Source: Maribacter stanieri (GTDB lineage Bacteria; Bacteroidota; Bacteroidia; Flavobacteriales; Flavobacteriaceae). From it: a stretch of 64,000 nt of DNA. Below the pieces are notes generated by a model, which saw only the letters and a program-made list of their open reading frames with translations, was not told where the DNA came from and made no database searches. Shown piece after piece: positions 1 through 8,140 of this stretch; positions within the stretch are counted from its first letter, which is position 1, and each line of letters begins with the position of its first letter. The position numbers and the translations under genes were made by a program. The stretch covers positions 1 through 64,000 of the forward strand of contig NZ_FOYX01000003.1 of assembly GCF_900112245.1 (NCBI RefSeq), given 5' to 3'.

Positions 1-165
1 TGGGTAGCTATGTCGGGATTGGATAAGCGCTGAAAGCATATAAGCGCGAAACCAGCCACAAGATGAGATTTCTTTAAAGGGCCGTGGGAGATGACCACGT
101 TGATAGGCTATAGGTAGAAGGGCAGTAATGTCCGTAGCCGAGTAGTACTAATTGCCCGTCAGGCT
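1..165 (+). rRNA. 23S ribosomal RNA, 3' end (partial)
   Basis: The first ~165 bases match the conserved 3' terminal region of bacterial 23S rRNA (domain VI), including the GCCGAGTAGTACTAAT segment at 136-152 that lies just before the mature 3' end. The gene enters from the left and is transcribed rightwards, as is the 5S gene that follows. The exact 3' end is not defined by the sequence alone; it probably lies between 158 and 172. No tRNA lies between it and the 5S gene. Confidence 0.93.
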
Positions 166-341
166 TGCGCATACGCTCGTCCCGTTCTTAGGAACGGGGC
201 GGACGACGATCTTTACTTCTTTCTTTTTATACCGAAAATTGCTTAATACTATAAGTGCTTCTTTCCTTTATAGGATCCTGTTCCATTCATGTCAACGATA
301 TTGCGGCGGAGGCCGCGCTCGGGAATGCCCGATCTAAAACT
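166..341 (+). other. 23S-5S rRNA transcribed spacer with hairpins
   Basis: This ~175-base spacer separates 23S from 5S. It holds a strong hairpin (178-187 pairing with 192-201, loop 188-191), a GC-rich hairpin around 303-316, and a short one around 319-332. Such paired elements are usual RNase processing sites in rRNA precursors; that role is inferred. No tRNA-like cloverleaf was seen. Confidence 0.6.
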
Positions 342-450
342 TAGGTGGCCATGGCGACGGGGCCCACCCCTTACCATTCCGAACAGGGAAGTTAAGACCG
401 TTTGCGCCGATGGTACTGCTATACCAAGTGGGAGAGTAGGTAGCCGCCTT
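342..450 (+). rRNA. rrf: 5S ribosomal RNA
   Basis: About 108 bases with the canonical 5S pattern: terminal helix AGGTGGC (343-349) pairing with GCCGCCT (443-449), the conserved CCGAACAGGGAAGTTAAG segment of loops B and C (379-396), and GGGAGAGTAGG near the 3' end. It is the last gene of the rRNA operon and is followed at once by a strong terminator. Confidence 0.96.
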
Positions 451-455
451 TTTCG

Positions 456-490
456 AAAGCCCTTTACAGAAATGTAAGGGGCTTTTTTTT
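456..490 (+). terminator. Rho-independent terminator of the rRNA operon
   Basis: A 13-bp stem (456-468 with 473-485), a GAAA loop (469-472) and a run of eight T (483-490) directly after the 5S gene. Confidence 0.92.
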
Positions 491-620
491 ATACCATAAA
501 GTCAAGGTTAGGATTCATACTCTAATCTCTTGTTCTATTTTTGTTCTAAACTTTATAGGAATAATCATTTAATTGAATGGTTGATAATACGATTGTTCGA
601 TATATTAAGAACCGATTTAC

Positions 621-1253
621 ATGTCTTACTTAAAATCCTTAGAGAAAGAAGAAAAGTTCAATACCATTTCACACGGTATAGGTGCATTATTGGCTATTGT
701 AGGTATGGTATTATTGATTAAGTCAAATAGTCATAAATCTGAGTATGCAACGTGGGGAATAGTAATATATAGTTTGTCATTAATAAGCATGTTATTAATA
801 TCTACGATATATCATGCAGTCGATAATAAAATTTGGAAACTAAGAATAAGAATTCTTGACCATATAAATATCTATTATCTAATAGCGGGCACGTATACTC
901 CTGTTGCTTTAATAACCCTTATAAATGGTAATGGATGGTTGATTTTCTTTGCTGTATGGGGTATTGCTATTATTGGGACTATTTTAAAGCTTTTTTTTAC
1001 AGGTAAATATAAAATTGTTTCATTACTTCTTTATCTGGCAATGGGATGGTTAATAGTATTTGATTTTGAAAACTTAGTAGATAATACTTCTGAATTAGGA
1101 ATTCAATTGTTGATGTTAGGAGGAGCTTTTTATACTATAGGTATCGTATTCTATGCTGTAAGAAAAATTCCCTACAATCATTTTGTTTGGCACCTTTTCG
1201 TTTTAGCTGGTGCAATATGTCATTGGTTCTTTATCTATTTAGACGTTATTTAA
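621..1253 (+). CDS. Hemolysin III / PAQR family membrane protein
   Basis: A 210-residue inner-membrane protein with about seven hydrophobic helices, the usual length for bacterial HlyIII/YqfA proteins of the PAQR superfamily. The conserved polar residues are present: S61-x3-H65 (STIYH) in helix 2, D80-H81, and H187-x3-H191 (HFVWH) in the last helix; in PAQR proteins these coordinate zinc. The family is linked to membrane homeostasis and, by the old name, haemolysis; the bacterial substrate is unknown. The ATG at 621 begins the conserved soluble N-terminus. The gene stands alone after the rRNA operon and converges with the DUF4268 gene. A perfect 14-bp palindrome (1252-1265) lies at its stop codon. 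Confidence 0.85.
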   Translation: MSYLKSLEKEEKFNTISHGIGALLAIVGMVLLIKSNSHKSEYATWGIVIYSLSLISMLLISTIYHAVDNKIWKLRIRILDHINIYYLIAGTYTPVALITLINGNGWLIFFAVWGIAIIGTILKLFFTGKYKIVSLLLYLAMGWLIVFDFENLVDNTSELGIQLLMLGGAFYTIGIVFYAVRKIPYNHFVWHLFVLAGAICHWFFIYLDVI

Positions 1254-1275
1254 GGGCTAGCCCTTGTTCTGTTAA

Positions 1276-1701
1276 TTATGAATCTATAATATCTTTATAT
1301 TCTTCGTAAAATGACTCTATTTGATACATAGAAGTATTCAAGAATTCCATTGTTTGTCTCCAAGTGTTTTTATTGTGAATAGAAACATCGTTTATTTGAA
1401 CGTAAACCCTTGAAATATCTTTTTGGCTATCTAGTATAAAGAAGTCTTCATAAATAGCCTCAGGAAGATATTCATCTATTAATATTGATTTTAGAGCTAC
1501 CAGTTGGTCCCAAACTTTCACACGTTGTTCTAGATCTGAATCTACATCAATGGAAACCATTGCCATTTTTAAATTAAAATGAAACTTAAAGGATAGTCCT
1601 TTGACCTTAGTTTTATACAAAGTCCATTTATTTGGAAATGATTTTCCAAAAGCAATCCAAAATTCTTCACGTAATTTTCTAGAGTCTTCTTTACTGAACA
1701 T
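1276..1701 (-). CDS. DUF4268 domain-containing protein
   Basis: A 141-residue soluble protein with no signal peptide or membrane segment, resembling the DUF4268 family of Bacteroidetes across its whole length (acidic, with conserved aromatic residues such as the FWIAFGKSF segment near residue 14). The function is unknown; some larger proteins carry this domain beside nuclease-like regions, but here it stands alone. Its start codon (1699-1701) directly abuts the stop codon of the upstream ZIP transporter gene (1702-1704), so the two are almost certainly co-transcribed. Confidence 0.72.
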   Translation of the reverse strand: MFSKEDSRKLREEFWIAFGKSFPNKWTLYKTKVKGLSFKFHFNLKMAMVSIDVDSDLEQRVKVWDQLVALKSILIDEYLPEAIYEDFFILDSQKDISRVYVQINDVSIHNKNTWRQTMEFLNTSMYQIESFYEEYKDIIDS

Positions 1702-2373
1702 TTATAAAAAATATGCGATTGTTATTCCTAGTATAATTACTAGTAACTTCCTTAAATTGAATTTATGACCTTCAGAACTTTCAAATAATATTACGGTAGA
1801 AATATGTAAAAATACTCCTATTACTAAAGCATTTAGATAAACACCGTATGTAGATAATAAATCAATGGTATGCGCTAAATAGGTACCTAAAGGAGTCATT
1901 ATGGCAAACAATACCATAAAGAGTCCGGCTTGCACTGGCTTTAAATTAGAACCTAAAAGGAAAATACTTAATATAATCGCTATTGGAATTTTGTGAATTA
2001 GAATTCCATAAATAATAGTATCATTAGTGCCTATTGGAAGACCTTCAAGAAGTGAATGTATACAAAGACTGATAAAAAGTAACCATGGAAAATTTTGACT
2101 CTCTTTTGATATGTGTACATGACCGTGTTCTGCCCCTTTAGAGAAGAATTCTAAAAATATTTGAAATAGTATTCCTAACATTATGAAAACTCCAATTGAC
2201 TTTGAATCAATAGTTGAATAAACTTCAGGTAGCATTTCAAATATTGTAAGTGCTAAAAGAAAAGCACCACTAAATGCTAGTAAAAGTTTAAAGGATTCAT
2301 TTTTTTGTGGCTTAGCTATAAAGACAAAAAGAAAACTAATTAACACTCCTAGAATTGGTAAAATATAAATCAT
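1702..2373 (-). CDS. ZIP family metal transporter
   Basis: A 223-residue inner-membrane protein with about seven to eight helices. It carries a His-rich cytosolic loop (H83, H85, H87) and the two ZIP metal-site helices: HSLLEG (H106, E110) and HKIP (H127, P130). ZIP proteins import zinc or other divalent metals. The second motif departs from the usual HEIPHE, lacking both glutamates, so one of the two metal sites may be simplified. It is the first gene of a two-gene unit with the DUF4268 gene. The metal specificity cannot be told from sequence. Confidence 0.82.
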   Translation of the reverse strand: MIYILPILGVLISFLFVFIAKPQKNESFKLLLAFSGAFLLALTIFEMLPEVYSTIDSKSIGVFIMLGILFQIFLEFFSKGAEHGHVHISKESQNFPWLLFISLCIHSLLEGLPIGTNDTIIYGILIHKIPIAIILSIFLLGSNLKPVQAGLFMVLFAIMTPLGTYLAHTIDLLSTYGVYLNALVIGVFLHISTVILFESSEGHKFNLRKLLVIILGITIAYFL

Positions 2374-2439
2374 GCAGATGCTAATTAAGCTTTTAGAAAA
2401 GGAAATAGGTCATTAATTAAACTAGCGTCAAAATTAGCG

Positions 2440-2447
2440 TATTTTTG
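2440..2447 (+). promoter_or_regulatory. Putative -7 promoter element (TATTTTTG)
   Basis: Matches the Bacteroidetes primary-sigma -7 consensus TAnnTTTG, 14 bases before the methyltransferase start codon. No clear -33 TTG at the usual spacing. Confidence 0.55.
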
Positions 2448-2461
2448 CGGTACGAGAAAAG

Positions 2462-3637
2462 ATGAATATGGGTAATAATTTTAAAATGGTCGCTAAGACC
2501 TTATTTGGTTTTGAAGAGCTTTTGTCTAAGGAACTTAGAAATCTTGGTGCCAGCAATGTTGTAGAGGGAACTAGAAATGTATCTTTTGAAGGTGATACGG
2601 GGTTTATGTACAAAGCAAATCTTTGTTTGAGAACAGCTATAAAAATTATTAAACCTATTCATTCATTTCGTGTTAGGGATGAAAATGACTTATATAAAAA
2701 GATATATGCAATGGAATGGACAGAATATCTTTCTGTCAGTGAAACATTTGCTATTGATGCCACGGTAAATTCAGAACAGTTTACGCATTCATTATATGTC
2801 TCTCAAAAAACTAAAGATGCAATAGTAGATAAATTTAGAGATACTGATGGTACTAGACCGGATGTTGATGTAAAGGATCCAGATTTGCGTATAAATATTC
2901 ATATCCACAATAATGATTGTAATGTTTCTTTAGATAGCTCTGGTACTTCATTACACAAAAGGGGATATCGTACAGCAACAAATATTGCGCCTATAAATGA
3001 AGTCTTAGCTTCTGGATTACTTTTATTAAGTGGTTGGGATGGACAAAGCGATTTTTTAGATCCAATGTGCGGTAGTGGAACTATGTTGACAGAAGCTGCT
3101 ATGATTGCTTGTAATATACCTGCAAATATTAATAGGAAAGGTTTTGCATTCGAAAAATGGACTGATTTTGATGCTGAACTATTTGAAAAGATTATAGACT
3201 CTAGCTTAAAGAAGACCAGAGAGTTTCATCATAAAATTATTGGTTATGATAAAGCGCCTTCTGCAGTAAGAAAAGCCCAAGATAATATTGACAATGCTAA
3301 CCTTACGGATTATATAACTGTTGAACGAAAAGACTTTTTCAAAACATACAAACCAACAGAAGGAACACTACATATGTGTTTTAATCCACCATATGGTGAA
3401 CGATTAGATATAGATATGGAAAACTTCTATAGCGCTATAGGAGATACTTTAAAACAAGGATATCCTGGCACCAATGCTTGGTTTATAACCAGTAATTTGC
3501 CTGCTTTAAAGTTTGTAGGGCTAAGACCTTCTCGTAAGATAAAGGTGTTTAATAGTCATTTAGAATCTCGTTTCGTGAAATATGAGATGTATGAGGGTAG
3601 CAAGAAGGCAAAATATCAAAAAGGAAACGAAGAATGA
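2462..3637 (+). CDS. THUMP domain class I SAM-dependent RNA methyltransferase (RlmL/YcbY N-half type)
   Basis: A 391-residue cytosolic rRNA methyltransferase. Residues ~55-165 form a THUMP RNA-binding domain. The C-terminal Rossmann-type domain has the SAM-binding motif DPMCGSGT (200-207) and the catalytic NPPYGER motif (308-314) typical of base N-methylation (N2-guanine in RlmL, which makes m2G2445 of 23S rRNA). It corresponds to the N-terminal half of E. coli RlmKL; the RlmK half is absent, as in many Bacteroidetes. The third codon (2468) is an equally possible start; the -7 element at 2440-2447 fits either. It overlaps the next small gene by 4 bases (ATGA), which implies translational coupling. 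Confidence 0.86.
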   Translation: MNMGNNFKMVAKTLFGFEELLSKELRNLGASNVVEGTRNVSFEGDTGFMYKANLCLRTAIKIIKPIHSFRVRDENDLYKKIYAMEWTEYLSVSETFAIDATVNSEQFTHSLYVSQKTKDAIVDKFRDTDGTRPDVDVKDPDLRINIHIHNNDCNVSLDSSGTSLHKRGYRTATNIAPINEVLASGLLLLSGWDGQSDFLDPMCGSGTMLTEAAMIACNIPANINRKGFAFEKWTDFDAELFEKIIDSSLKKTREFHHKIIGYDKAPSAVRKAQDNIDNANLTDYITVERKDFFKTYKPTEGTLHMCFNPPYGERLDIDMENFYSAIGDTLKQGYPGTNAWFITSNLPALKFVGLRPSRKIKVFNSHLESRFVKYEMYEGSKKAKYQKGNEE

Positions 3638-3864
3638 AACCTAAGCATAAAGTTTTAATATATAATTTTTTAGGTTTTGCCAGTCTCTTTGTTTTGTTTC
3701 GCTTTGGCTTACAAGTATTACTAACAATAGACTCTTTCTACCTAGCTGTAATTTCAGCTATTGCGGCTTCTTTTTTAGCTCCAAAATTTGCCATTACTAA
3801 AATTGACAGCGTAGAGAAGATTGTAATGAAATGGATTTTTATAAAAGGGTTTAAAATATTATAA
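3634..3864 (+). CDS. Small two-helix membrane protein, unknown function
   Basis: A 76-residue basic protein with two hydrophobic segments (about residues 8-28 and 35-52) and a short charged C-terminus. I do not recognise a named family. It overlaps the end of the methyltransferase gene by 4 bases, so it is probably translated with it. Its stop codon overlaps that of the convergent DUF6048 gene inside the hexamer TTATAA (3859-3864). Confidence 0.72.
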   Translation: MKPKHKVLIYNFLGFASLFVLFRFGLQVLLTIDSFYLAVISAIAASFLAPKFAITKIDSVEKIVMKWIFIKGFKIL

Positions 3865-4644
3865 ACGCTCTTTTGGTCTTGGTGGGTCTTGTGGAGGTGC
3901 CGATTCTTCAATTTTTTTCTTAACCTTATTTTTCTTTTTGTAAAGAGGTAAGAAATAAGATATGCTGTAATTGTATCCAACTCCAAAATTACTGTCCCAA
4001 GTTACTTTATTAAACCCTGGTACATAGAGATTAGGGAAGCGTTCGTCTTCTTTTTGGCTTAATATAAGACCTAGGCGTATACTGGCACCCATATATACAT
4101 TTGATATTACTTCTATTTTAGTACCAAAAACAGCCTCAATCCAAGTGGCAGAAAGTCCTGAAAATTTTTCGGGCACATCAGAGCCGTTTGCAAAACCATC
4201 TGGATTCCAATATCTATTCGTATCAAAGTATTGATAATTATTTAATGTGTTTTCAAAGGTGCTAAATGCTAGTCTACCGCCCATGTAAATTAAATTATGC
4301 TCACCGTACCAGTTAGCATATGTATTTTTGTTTACACCTAGTTTTAGATAATTACCAGAAGTAGTAAAATTGTAAAGATCTTCTTGTCTGGTTTTTTCTT
4401 CATTTCCAAGTTCAGCGGCTAGATATAAATTCTGATTTAATCTGTAATCCGCAACTATTTCAAAACCTTTATAATTATCATCTAAAGCACCAGTAATGAT
4501 TCTACTTAAATCTATACCTAACCCTAGACCATAAGATTGTTTATACTCTACCGTATCTTTTGGATTTAAATCTATGGGCTTGCTTTGACTAAGTGCTAAA
4601 CAAGAACATAGTAGAAATAAAAGATTAATGAAAAATCTTGACAT
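3859..4644 (-). CDS. DUF6048 family outer-membrane beta-barrel-like protein
   Basis: A 261-residue exported protein. The first ~20 residues are a Sec signal peptide ending at ALSQS. The body has alternating hydrophobic/polar strands and many aromatic residues, as in small outer-membrane barrels, and ends in a basic, proline-rich tail. It fits DUF6048, a family of unknown function found in Flavobacteriia next to a DUF6452 lipoprotein gene, as here. It overlaps the upstream DUF6452 gene by 20 bases and forms an operon rlmD-DUF6452-DUF6048. The conserved pairing suggests that the two envelope proteins work together. Confidence 0.75.
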   Translation of the reverse strand: MSRFFINLLFLLCSCLALSQSKPIDLNPKDTVEYKQSYGLGLGIDLSRIITGALDDNYKGFEIVADYRLNQNLYLAAELGNEEKTRQEDLYNFTTSGNYLKLGVNKNTYANWYGEHNLIYMGGRLAFSTFENTLNNYQYFDTNRYWNPDGFANGSDVPEKFSGLSATWIEAVFGTKIEVISNVYMGASIRLGLILSQKEDERFPNLYVPGFNKVTWDSNFGVGYNYSISYFLPLYKKKNKVKKKIEESAPPQDPPRPKERL

Positions 4645-5131
4645 GTGTAGAATCTGAGTTTGTGACTAGGGATTGTGTTATTTCAATATCTTGAATCCAG
4701 TTATTATTATCGGCAGTAAGGCTTCCTTGTAATTCATCATAATTTATAACAAAACCACATCCGCGAGATAGAAAATCTTCTAAACGGTTATAGGAAAAAG
4801 TAATGGTATCAACGTTTCCAGTTTCTATGCCATCCTCATTTTCAGCAGAACTGCTAATCAATATGAAACTTGTAGCATCTTCATCTGTTTTTAAAGGAAT
4901 GGATATTGTACTTACCGTACTTCTATCTGTTACAGTATTGATAGTAACATTTTGTCCAACACCTACAGCTCTTAAAGTGGTAACTTCTTTTAAAGCAGAA
5001 GTATCTGTAACATCGTAAAATTCTATAACCAAAAGAGGAGTATCTCCCTCAACACAGATATCATCTTTCTCACATGATGATGCGAAGATAATACCTAGGA
5101 AAATTAATAATCCGATTTGAAATCTTCTCAT
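4625..5131 (-). CDS. DUF6452 family lipoprotein
   Basis: A 168-residue protein with an N-terminal hydrophobic segment and a lipobox ending at C20 (FASSC), so a lipoprotein. The mature part is beta-rich and acidic and resembles DUF6452, of unknown function. It begins 1 base after the rlmD stop codon and its 3' end overlaps the DUF6048 gene, so the three genes form one transcription unit. The shared operon with an rRNA methyltransferase is probably positional rather than functional. Confidence 0.72.
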   Translation of the reverse strand: MRRFQIGLLIFLGIIFASSCEKDDICVEGDTPLLVIEFYDVTDTSALKEVTTLRAVGVGQNVTINTVTDRSTVSTISIPLKTDEDATSFILISSSAENEDGIETGNVDTITFSYNRLEDFLSRGCGFVINYDELQGSLTADNNNWIQDIEITQSLVTNSDSTHVKIFH

Positions 5132-5132
5132 T

Positions 5133-6545
5133 TTAAACTTTCTTTTCTAAAAGTACAACATTTTCTACGTGATGAGTCTGTGGAAACATGTCTACTGGCT
5201 GAACTTTATTAATTGTATACATCTCTTTCATTAATTCTAAATCTCTAGCCTGCGTAGCGCTATTACAACTAACATAAACTACTTTTTTAGGAGCGATGTT
5301 TAGTATTTGCTGAACAACGTCTTTATGCATACCATCTCGTGGAGGGTCAGTAATAATTACATCTGGTACACCATTTTGAGTAATAAATTGTTCGTTGAAT
5401 ACATTTTTCATATCACCAACAAAGAAATCTACATTCTCGATATTATTACGGACTGCATTTGCTTTTGCATCTAAAATAGCTTCAGGAACAGATTCTATAC
5501 CGACCACTTTTTTAGCCTTTTTGGAAACAAATTGTGCAATAGTACCGGTACCTGTGTAAAGGTCATATACCAATTCATCACCTTTTAAATCGGCAAAATT
5601 TCTAGTTATTTTGTATAATTCGTAAGCTTGTTCAGAATTAGTTTGGTAAAAGGATTTTGCATTAATTTTAAACTTCAACCCCTCCATTTCTTCAAAGATA
5701 TGGTCCCTACCAGCAAAACAAATGATTTCTTGATCATAAATAGTATCATTCTGTTTTGGGTTAATCACATATAATAAGGATGTAATTTCAGGAAATGTTG
5801 TTGAAAGATGATTTAAAAGTAATTCTCTCTTTTCTTTATCATTTTCAAAAAACTGAACCAATACCATAATTTCACCGGTTGATGTGGTGCGTATCATTAA
5901 GGTACGCAACATGCCGTGCTGATTTCTTGGATTAAAAAAAGTCAACCCGTTTGCAGTAGCAAATTTTTTTGTTTCTAGTCGAATAGCATTTGATGGGTCT
6001 TTTTGTAAATGACATTTTTCTATGTCCAAAATTTTATCCCACATTCCAGGAATATGAAATCCTAATGCATTTTTATCTTCTATTTGATTGTCAGACTTTA
6101 TTTCATCTAAAGTTAACCAGCGACTATCTGAAAAAGAAAATTCCATCTTATTTCTATAGAAATATTGCTTTTCTGAACCGAGAATAGGGGTTAATTCCGG
6201 TAAATCTAAATGACCTATCCTTTTTAAATTATTCTCTACTTCTTTTTGTTTGTAAAACAATTGGTGCTCATAGCCCATATCTTGCCATTTGCAACCGCCA
6301 CATACATTGAAATGTTGGCACACAGGTTCTACACGCTTGTCTGAAAGGGAGTGGAAAGTTGTTGCGATTCCCTCAAAATATGCTTTACGTTTTTTGGTCG
6401 TTTGTACATCAACCACATCGCCTGGTACGGTGTTAGTTAAAAAGATAACTCTTCCGTCAGGTGCTTTACCAATAGTTTTACCTTTTGCTGCTGCATCTGT
6501 AACGGTAACGTTTTCAAAAACTAGTCGCTTTGTCTTTTTTCGCAT
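5133..6545 (-). CDS. rlmD: 23S rRNA (uracil-C5)-methyltransferase RlmD/RumA type
   Basis: 470 residues. An N-terminal TRAM domain (~1-60) is followed by the 4Fe-4S cysteines C-x5-C-x2-C (CQHFNVCGGC, about 85-95) with a fourth Cys in the IEKCHLQ segment, then the SAM-dependent methyltransferase domain with DPPRDG and the catalytic nucleophile in YVSCNS. RlmD makes m5U at position 1939 of 23S rRNA; members in Bacteroidetes could serve other uridines. I place the start at the ATG at 6545 and not 27 bases further out, because a -7 element (6550-6557) lies between the two candidates. It is the first gene of an operon with DUF6452 and DUF6048. Confidence 0.88.
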   Translation of the reverse strand: MRKKTKRLVFENVTVTDAAAKGKTIGKAPDGRVIFLTNTVPGDVVDVQTTKKRKAYFEGIATTFHSLSDKRVEPVCQHFNVCGGCKWQDMGYEHQLFYKQKEVENNLKRIGHLDLPELTPILGSEKQYFYRNKMEFSFSDSRWLTLDEIKSDNQIEDKNALGFHIPGMWDKILDIEKCHLQKDPSNAIRLETKKFATANGLTFFNPRNQHGMLRTLMIRTTSTGEIMVLVQFFENDKEKRELLLNHLSTTFPEITSLLYVINPKQNDTIYDQEIICFAGRDHIFEEMEGLKFKINAKSFYQTNSEQAYELYKITRNFADLKGDELVYDLYTGTGTIAQFVSKKAKKVVGIESVPEAILDAKANAVRNNIENVDFFVGDMKNVFNEQFITQNGVPDVIITDPPRDGMHKDVVQQILNIAPKKVVYVSCNSATQARDLELMKEMYTINKVQPVDMFPQTHHVENVVLLEKKV

Positions 6546-6549
6546 AGCG

Positions 6550-6557
6550 CAAAAGTA
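6550..6557 (-). promoter_or_regulatory. -7 promoter element of rlmD (TACTTTTG)
   Basis: Exact TAnnTTTG match with only four bases between it and the chosen rlmD ATG. This excludes the upstream in-frame ATG and implies an mRNA with almost no 5' leader. Confidence 0.6.
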
Positions 6558-6664
6558 AGCATCCGTTTGCATTTATTATAACAATTACATACACTAGGGT
6601 CTATTAATTTTAGTTAAATATGCCTTAGTTTATTTGGCTATAGATTGTTATTTACAATAGAAAT

Positions 6665-6706
6665 TAAAAAAGTCAAGACACCTTATATTAAGGTTTCTTG
6701 ACTTTT
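6665..6706 (-). terminator. Terminator hairpin after the MscS-like gene
   Basis: An inverted repeat, AAAAGTCAAGA (arm near 6667-6678) against TCTTGACTTTT (6696-6706), with inner pairing ACCTT/AAGGT. On the minus strand it is followed by a T-rich run, so it terminates the gene that ends at 6733. The other side could also stop transcription from the left. Confidence 0.75.
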
Positions 6707-6732
6707 AGGATAAAGGTAATTGTGTTTTTTTA

Positions 6733-7905
6733 CTATTTATTTTTGTTGAATTTATTCAAAATTCTTTCCATCTGTTTTCCTGCAGCTTCTCTACCGCCAA
6801 GACCAAAAGAAAGGGCTATTGTAACGGCGATCGTACCCAAGGTAATACCAAACGCCATGTTTATAATATCATCTCCAATTCCCATTGTTTTAAGTCCCAT
6901 AGCCAAGAATATTGCTAAAATGCACATTCTTACGATTGATGCAACAAAAAGATTATTTTCATCTTTAGCCATTGTTCTATGAGCAATAGATGCAATCCAA
7001 TTTCCTATAATTAAGATGACTAATCCAAAAAGAATATTACCAGAAACACCCACTAACGTATCAAGCACTTCTGTTAATTTTTGGAATTCTAATTTTTCTA
7101 AAGCTGTAGTAATACCAAAAAGTACTATGAAGAAGTAGACAATATTTCCTATTAATTTAGGTAGGTTGGTATTAGAAGAAACGCTACCTAAATTCATCCT
7201 GTTAACAATACCATCTAAATTTAAGCTTTCTAATAAATCAGTAACTAACCCAGAAACAAATTTACCTCCAATTACAAAGATTAAAAGTATAAGAACAGCT
7301 ACTACAATTTTAGGGATGGCATTGAAAAATTGTTCTAGCATATGAGTTGCCGGTACAGAAATAGCATCCATATTCAATATATTCAAAGCAGTAATTAACA
7401 AGGGTATAAATATGAAAATAAAAACTACCTTTTTAAGAATGTTGACTAAATCTAAATTTTCTGGTAGTTTTAATTTAGGCACAAAACTCTGTATTGTTTC
7501 CCCAGAAAGCCCGACTAGCTCAGAAACTATAGTAGCTAGCATATAACCTATGTAACCTACTAAACCAGCACCTACAATATTAGGTATGTAGCCTGTAAAT
7601 CCATTAAGTAGATTTTTTACAGGATCTAGAACACTGGTCATACCTAGTTTTTCTAAGGCTAGCATAAAAACAAAAATCATTATAAAAAAGTAAACTAGTT
7701 TACCGATAAATGAGGAGAGTTCAATTTTGCCTGACCCAAGTTTACTGTCAATATTGGTTCTTTTAATTAATTTGGTAATTAGTCTTTTTACAAACCCTGC
7801 AATAAACCATCCAATTATCAGTATCAATATTGCACCGATCGTACTCGGTAAAAAATCGCCAACTGAATTTGAAAGGCTAGACATCATGTTCTCTAAATAA
7901 TTCAT
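6733..7905 (-). CDS. Mechanosensitive ion channel-like protein with conserved TM-helix repeats
   Basis: A 390-residue integral membrane protein with about ten hydrophobic helices. It has repeated units built on a glycine-rich helix (IGAILILIIGWFIAGFVKR near residue 22, repeated near 205 and 285), the TM_helix repeat seen in CmpX-like members of the MscS superfamily. The C-terminal SFGLGGREAAGK segment is the usual family ending. No large MscS beta/alpha-beta cytoplasmic domain follows, so it is the short channel type. A role in osmotic or membrane-tension response is inferred from the family. It is a single-gene unit with its own terminator. Confidence 0.8.
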   Translation of the reverse strand: MNYLENMMSSLSNSVGDFLPSTIGAILILIIGWFIAGFVKRLITKLIKRTNIDSKLGSGKIELSSFIGKLVYFFIMIFVFMLALEKLGMTSVLDPVKNLLNGFTGYIPNIVGAGLVGYIGYMLATIVSELVGLSGETIQSFVPKLKLPENLDLVNILKKVVFIFIFIPLLITALNILNMDAISVPATHMLEQFFNAIPKIVVAVLILLIFVIGGKFVSGLVTDLLESLNLDGIVNRMNLGSVSSNTNLPKLIGNIVYFFIVLFGITTALEKLEFQKLTEVLDTLVGVSGNILFGLVILIIGNWIASIAHRTMAKDENNLFVASIVRMCILAIFLAMGLKTMGIGDDIINMAFGITLGTIAVTIALSFGLGGREAAGKQMERILNKFNKNK

Positions 7906-8140
7906 AGTGTTCTTTTTATATAATAAATTGGTTGTATTAAGTAGGACACAATTTTTTGTTAAAAGTCACATTTTACAGTACTTCATAGGGATTTTTTGTT
8001 TTTATGGTGATTCAAAAAAAATATTTGTTAAATTTGTAACTCTACAAGGATGATTTCTCTCCCACGCTGAATTTTCGACTCTTCGAAAGGAAAAAGGTAT
8101 AGAAGGAATTGCTAAAGTTTTATTTAAAGTAATTTTTACC
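7906..8140. other. Divergent intergenic region
   Basis: 235 AT-rich bases between two divergent genes. A TAAATTTG sequence at 8029-8036 matches the -7 consensus for rightward transcription and would give a leader of ~100 bases for the ornithine aminotransferase gene; no TTG lies at the normal spacing. No RNA gene or coding region was recognised. Confidence 0.4.

Noticed and set aside
289..477. A small reading frame across the 5S gene
   Set aside because: It covers the 5S rRNA and part of its terminator and has no protein-like features.
1252..1265. A perfect 14-bp palindrome at the HlyIII stop codon
   Set aside because: The stem has almost no loop and no T-run, so it is not convincing as a terminator; kept only as a remark.
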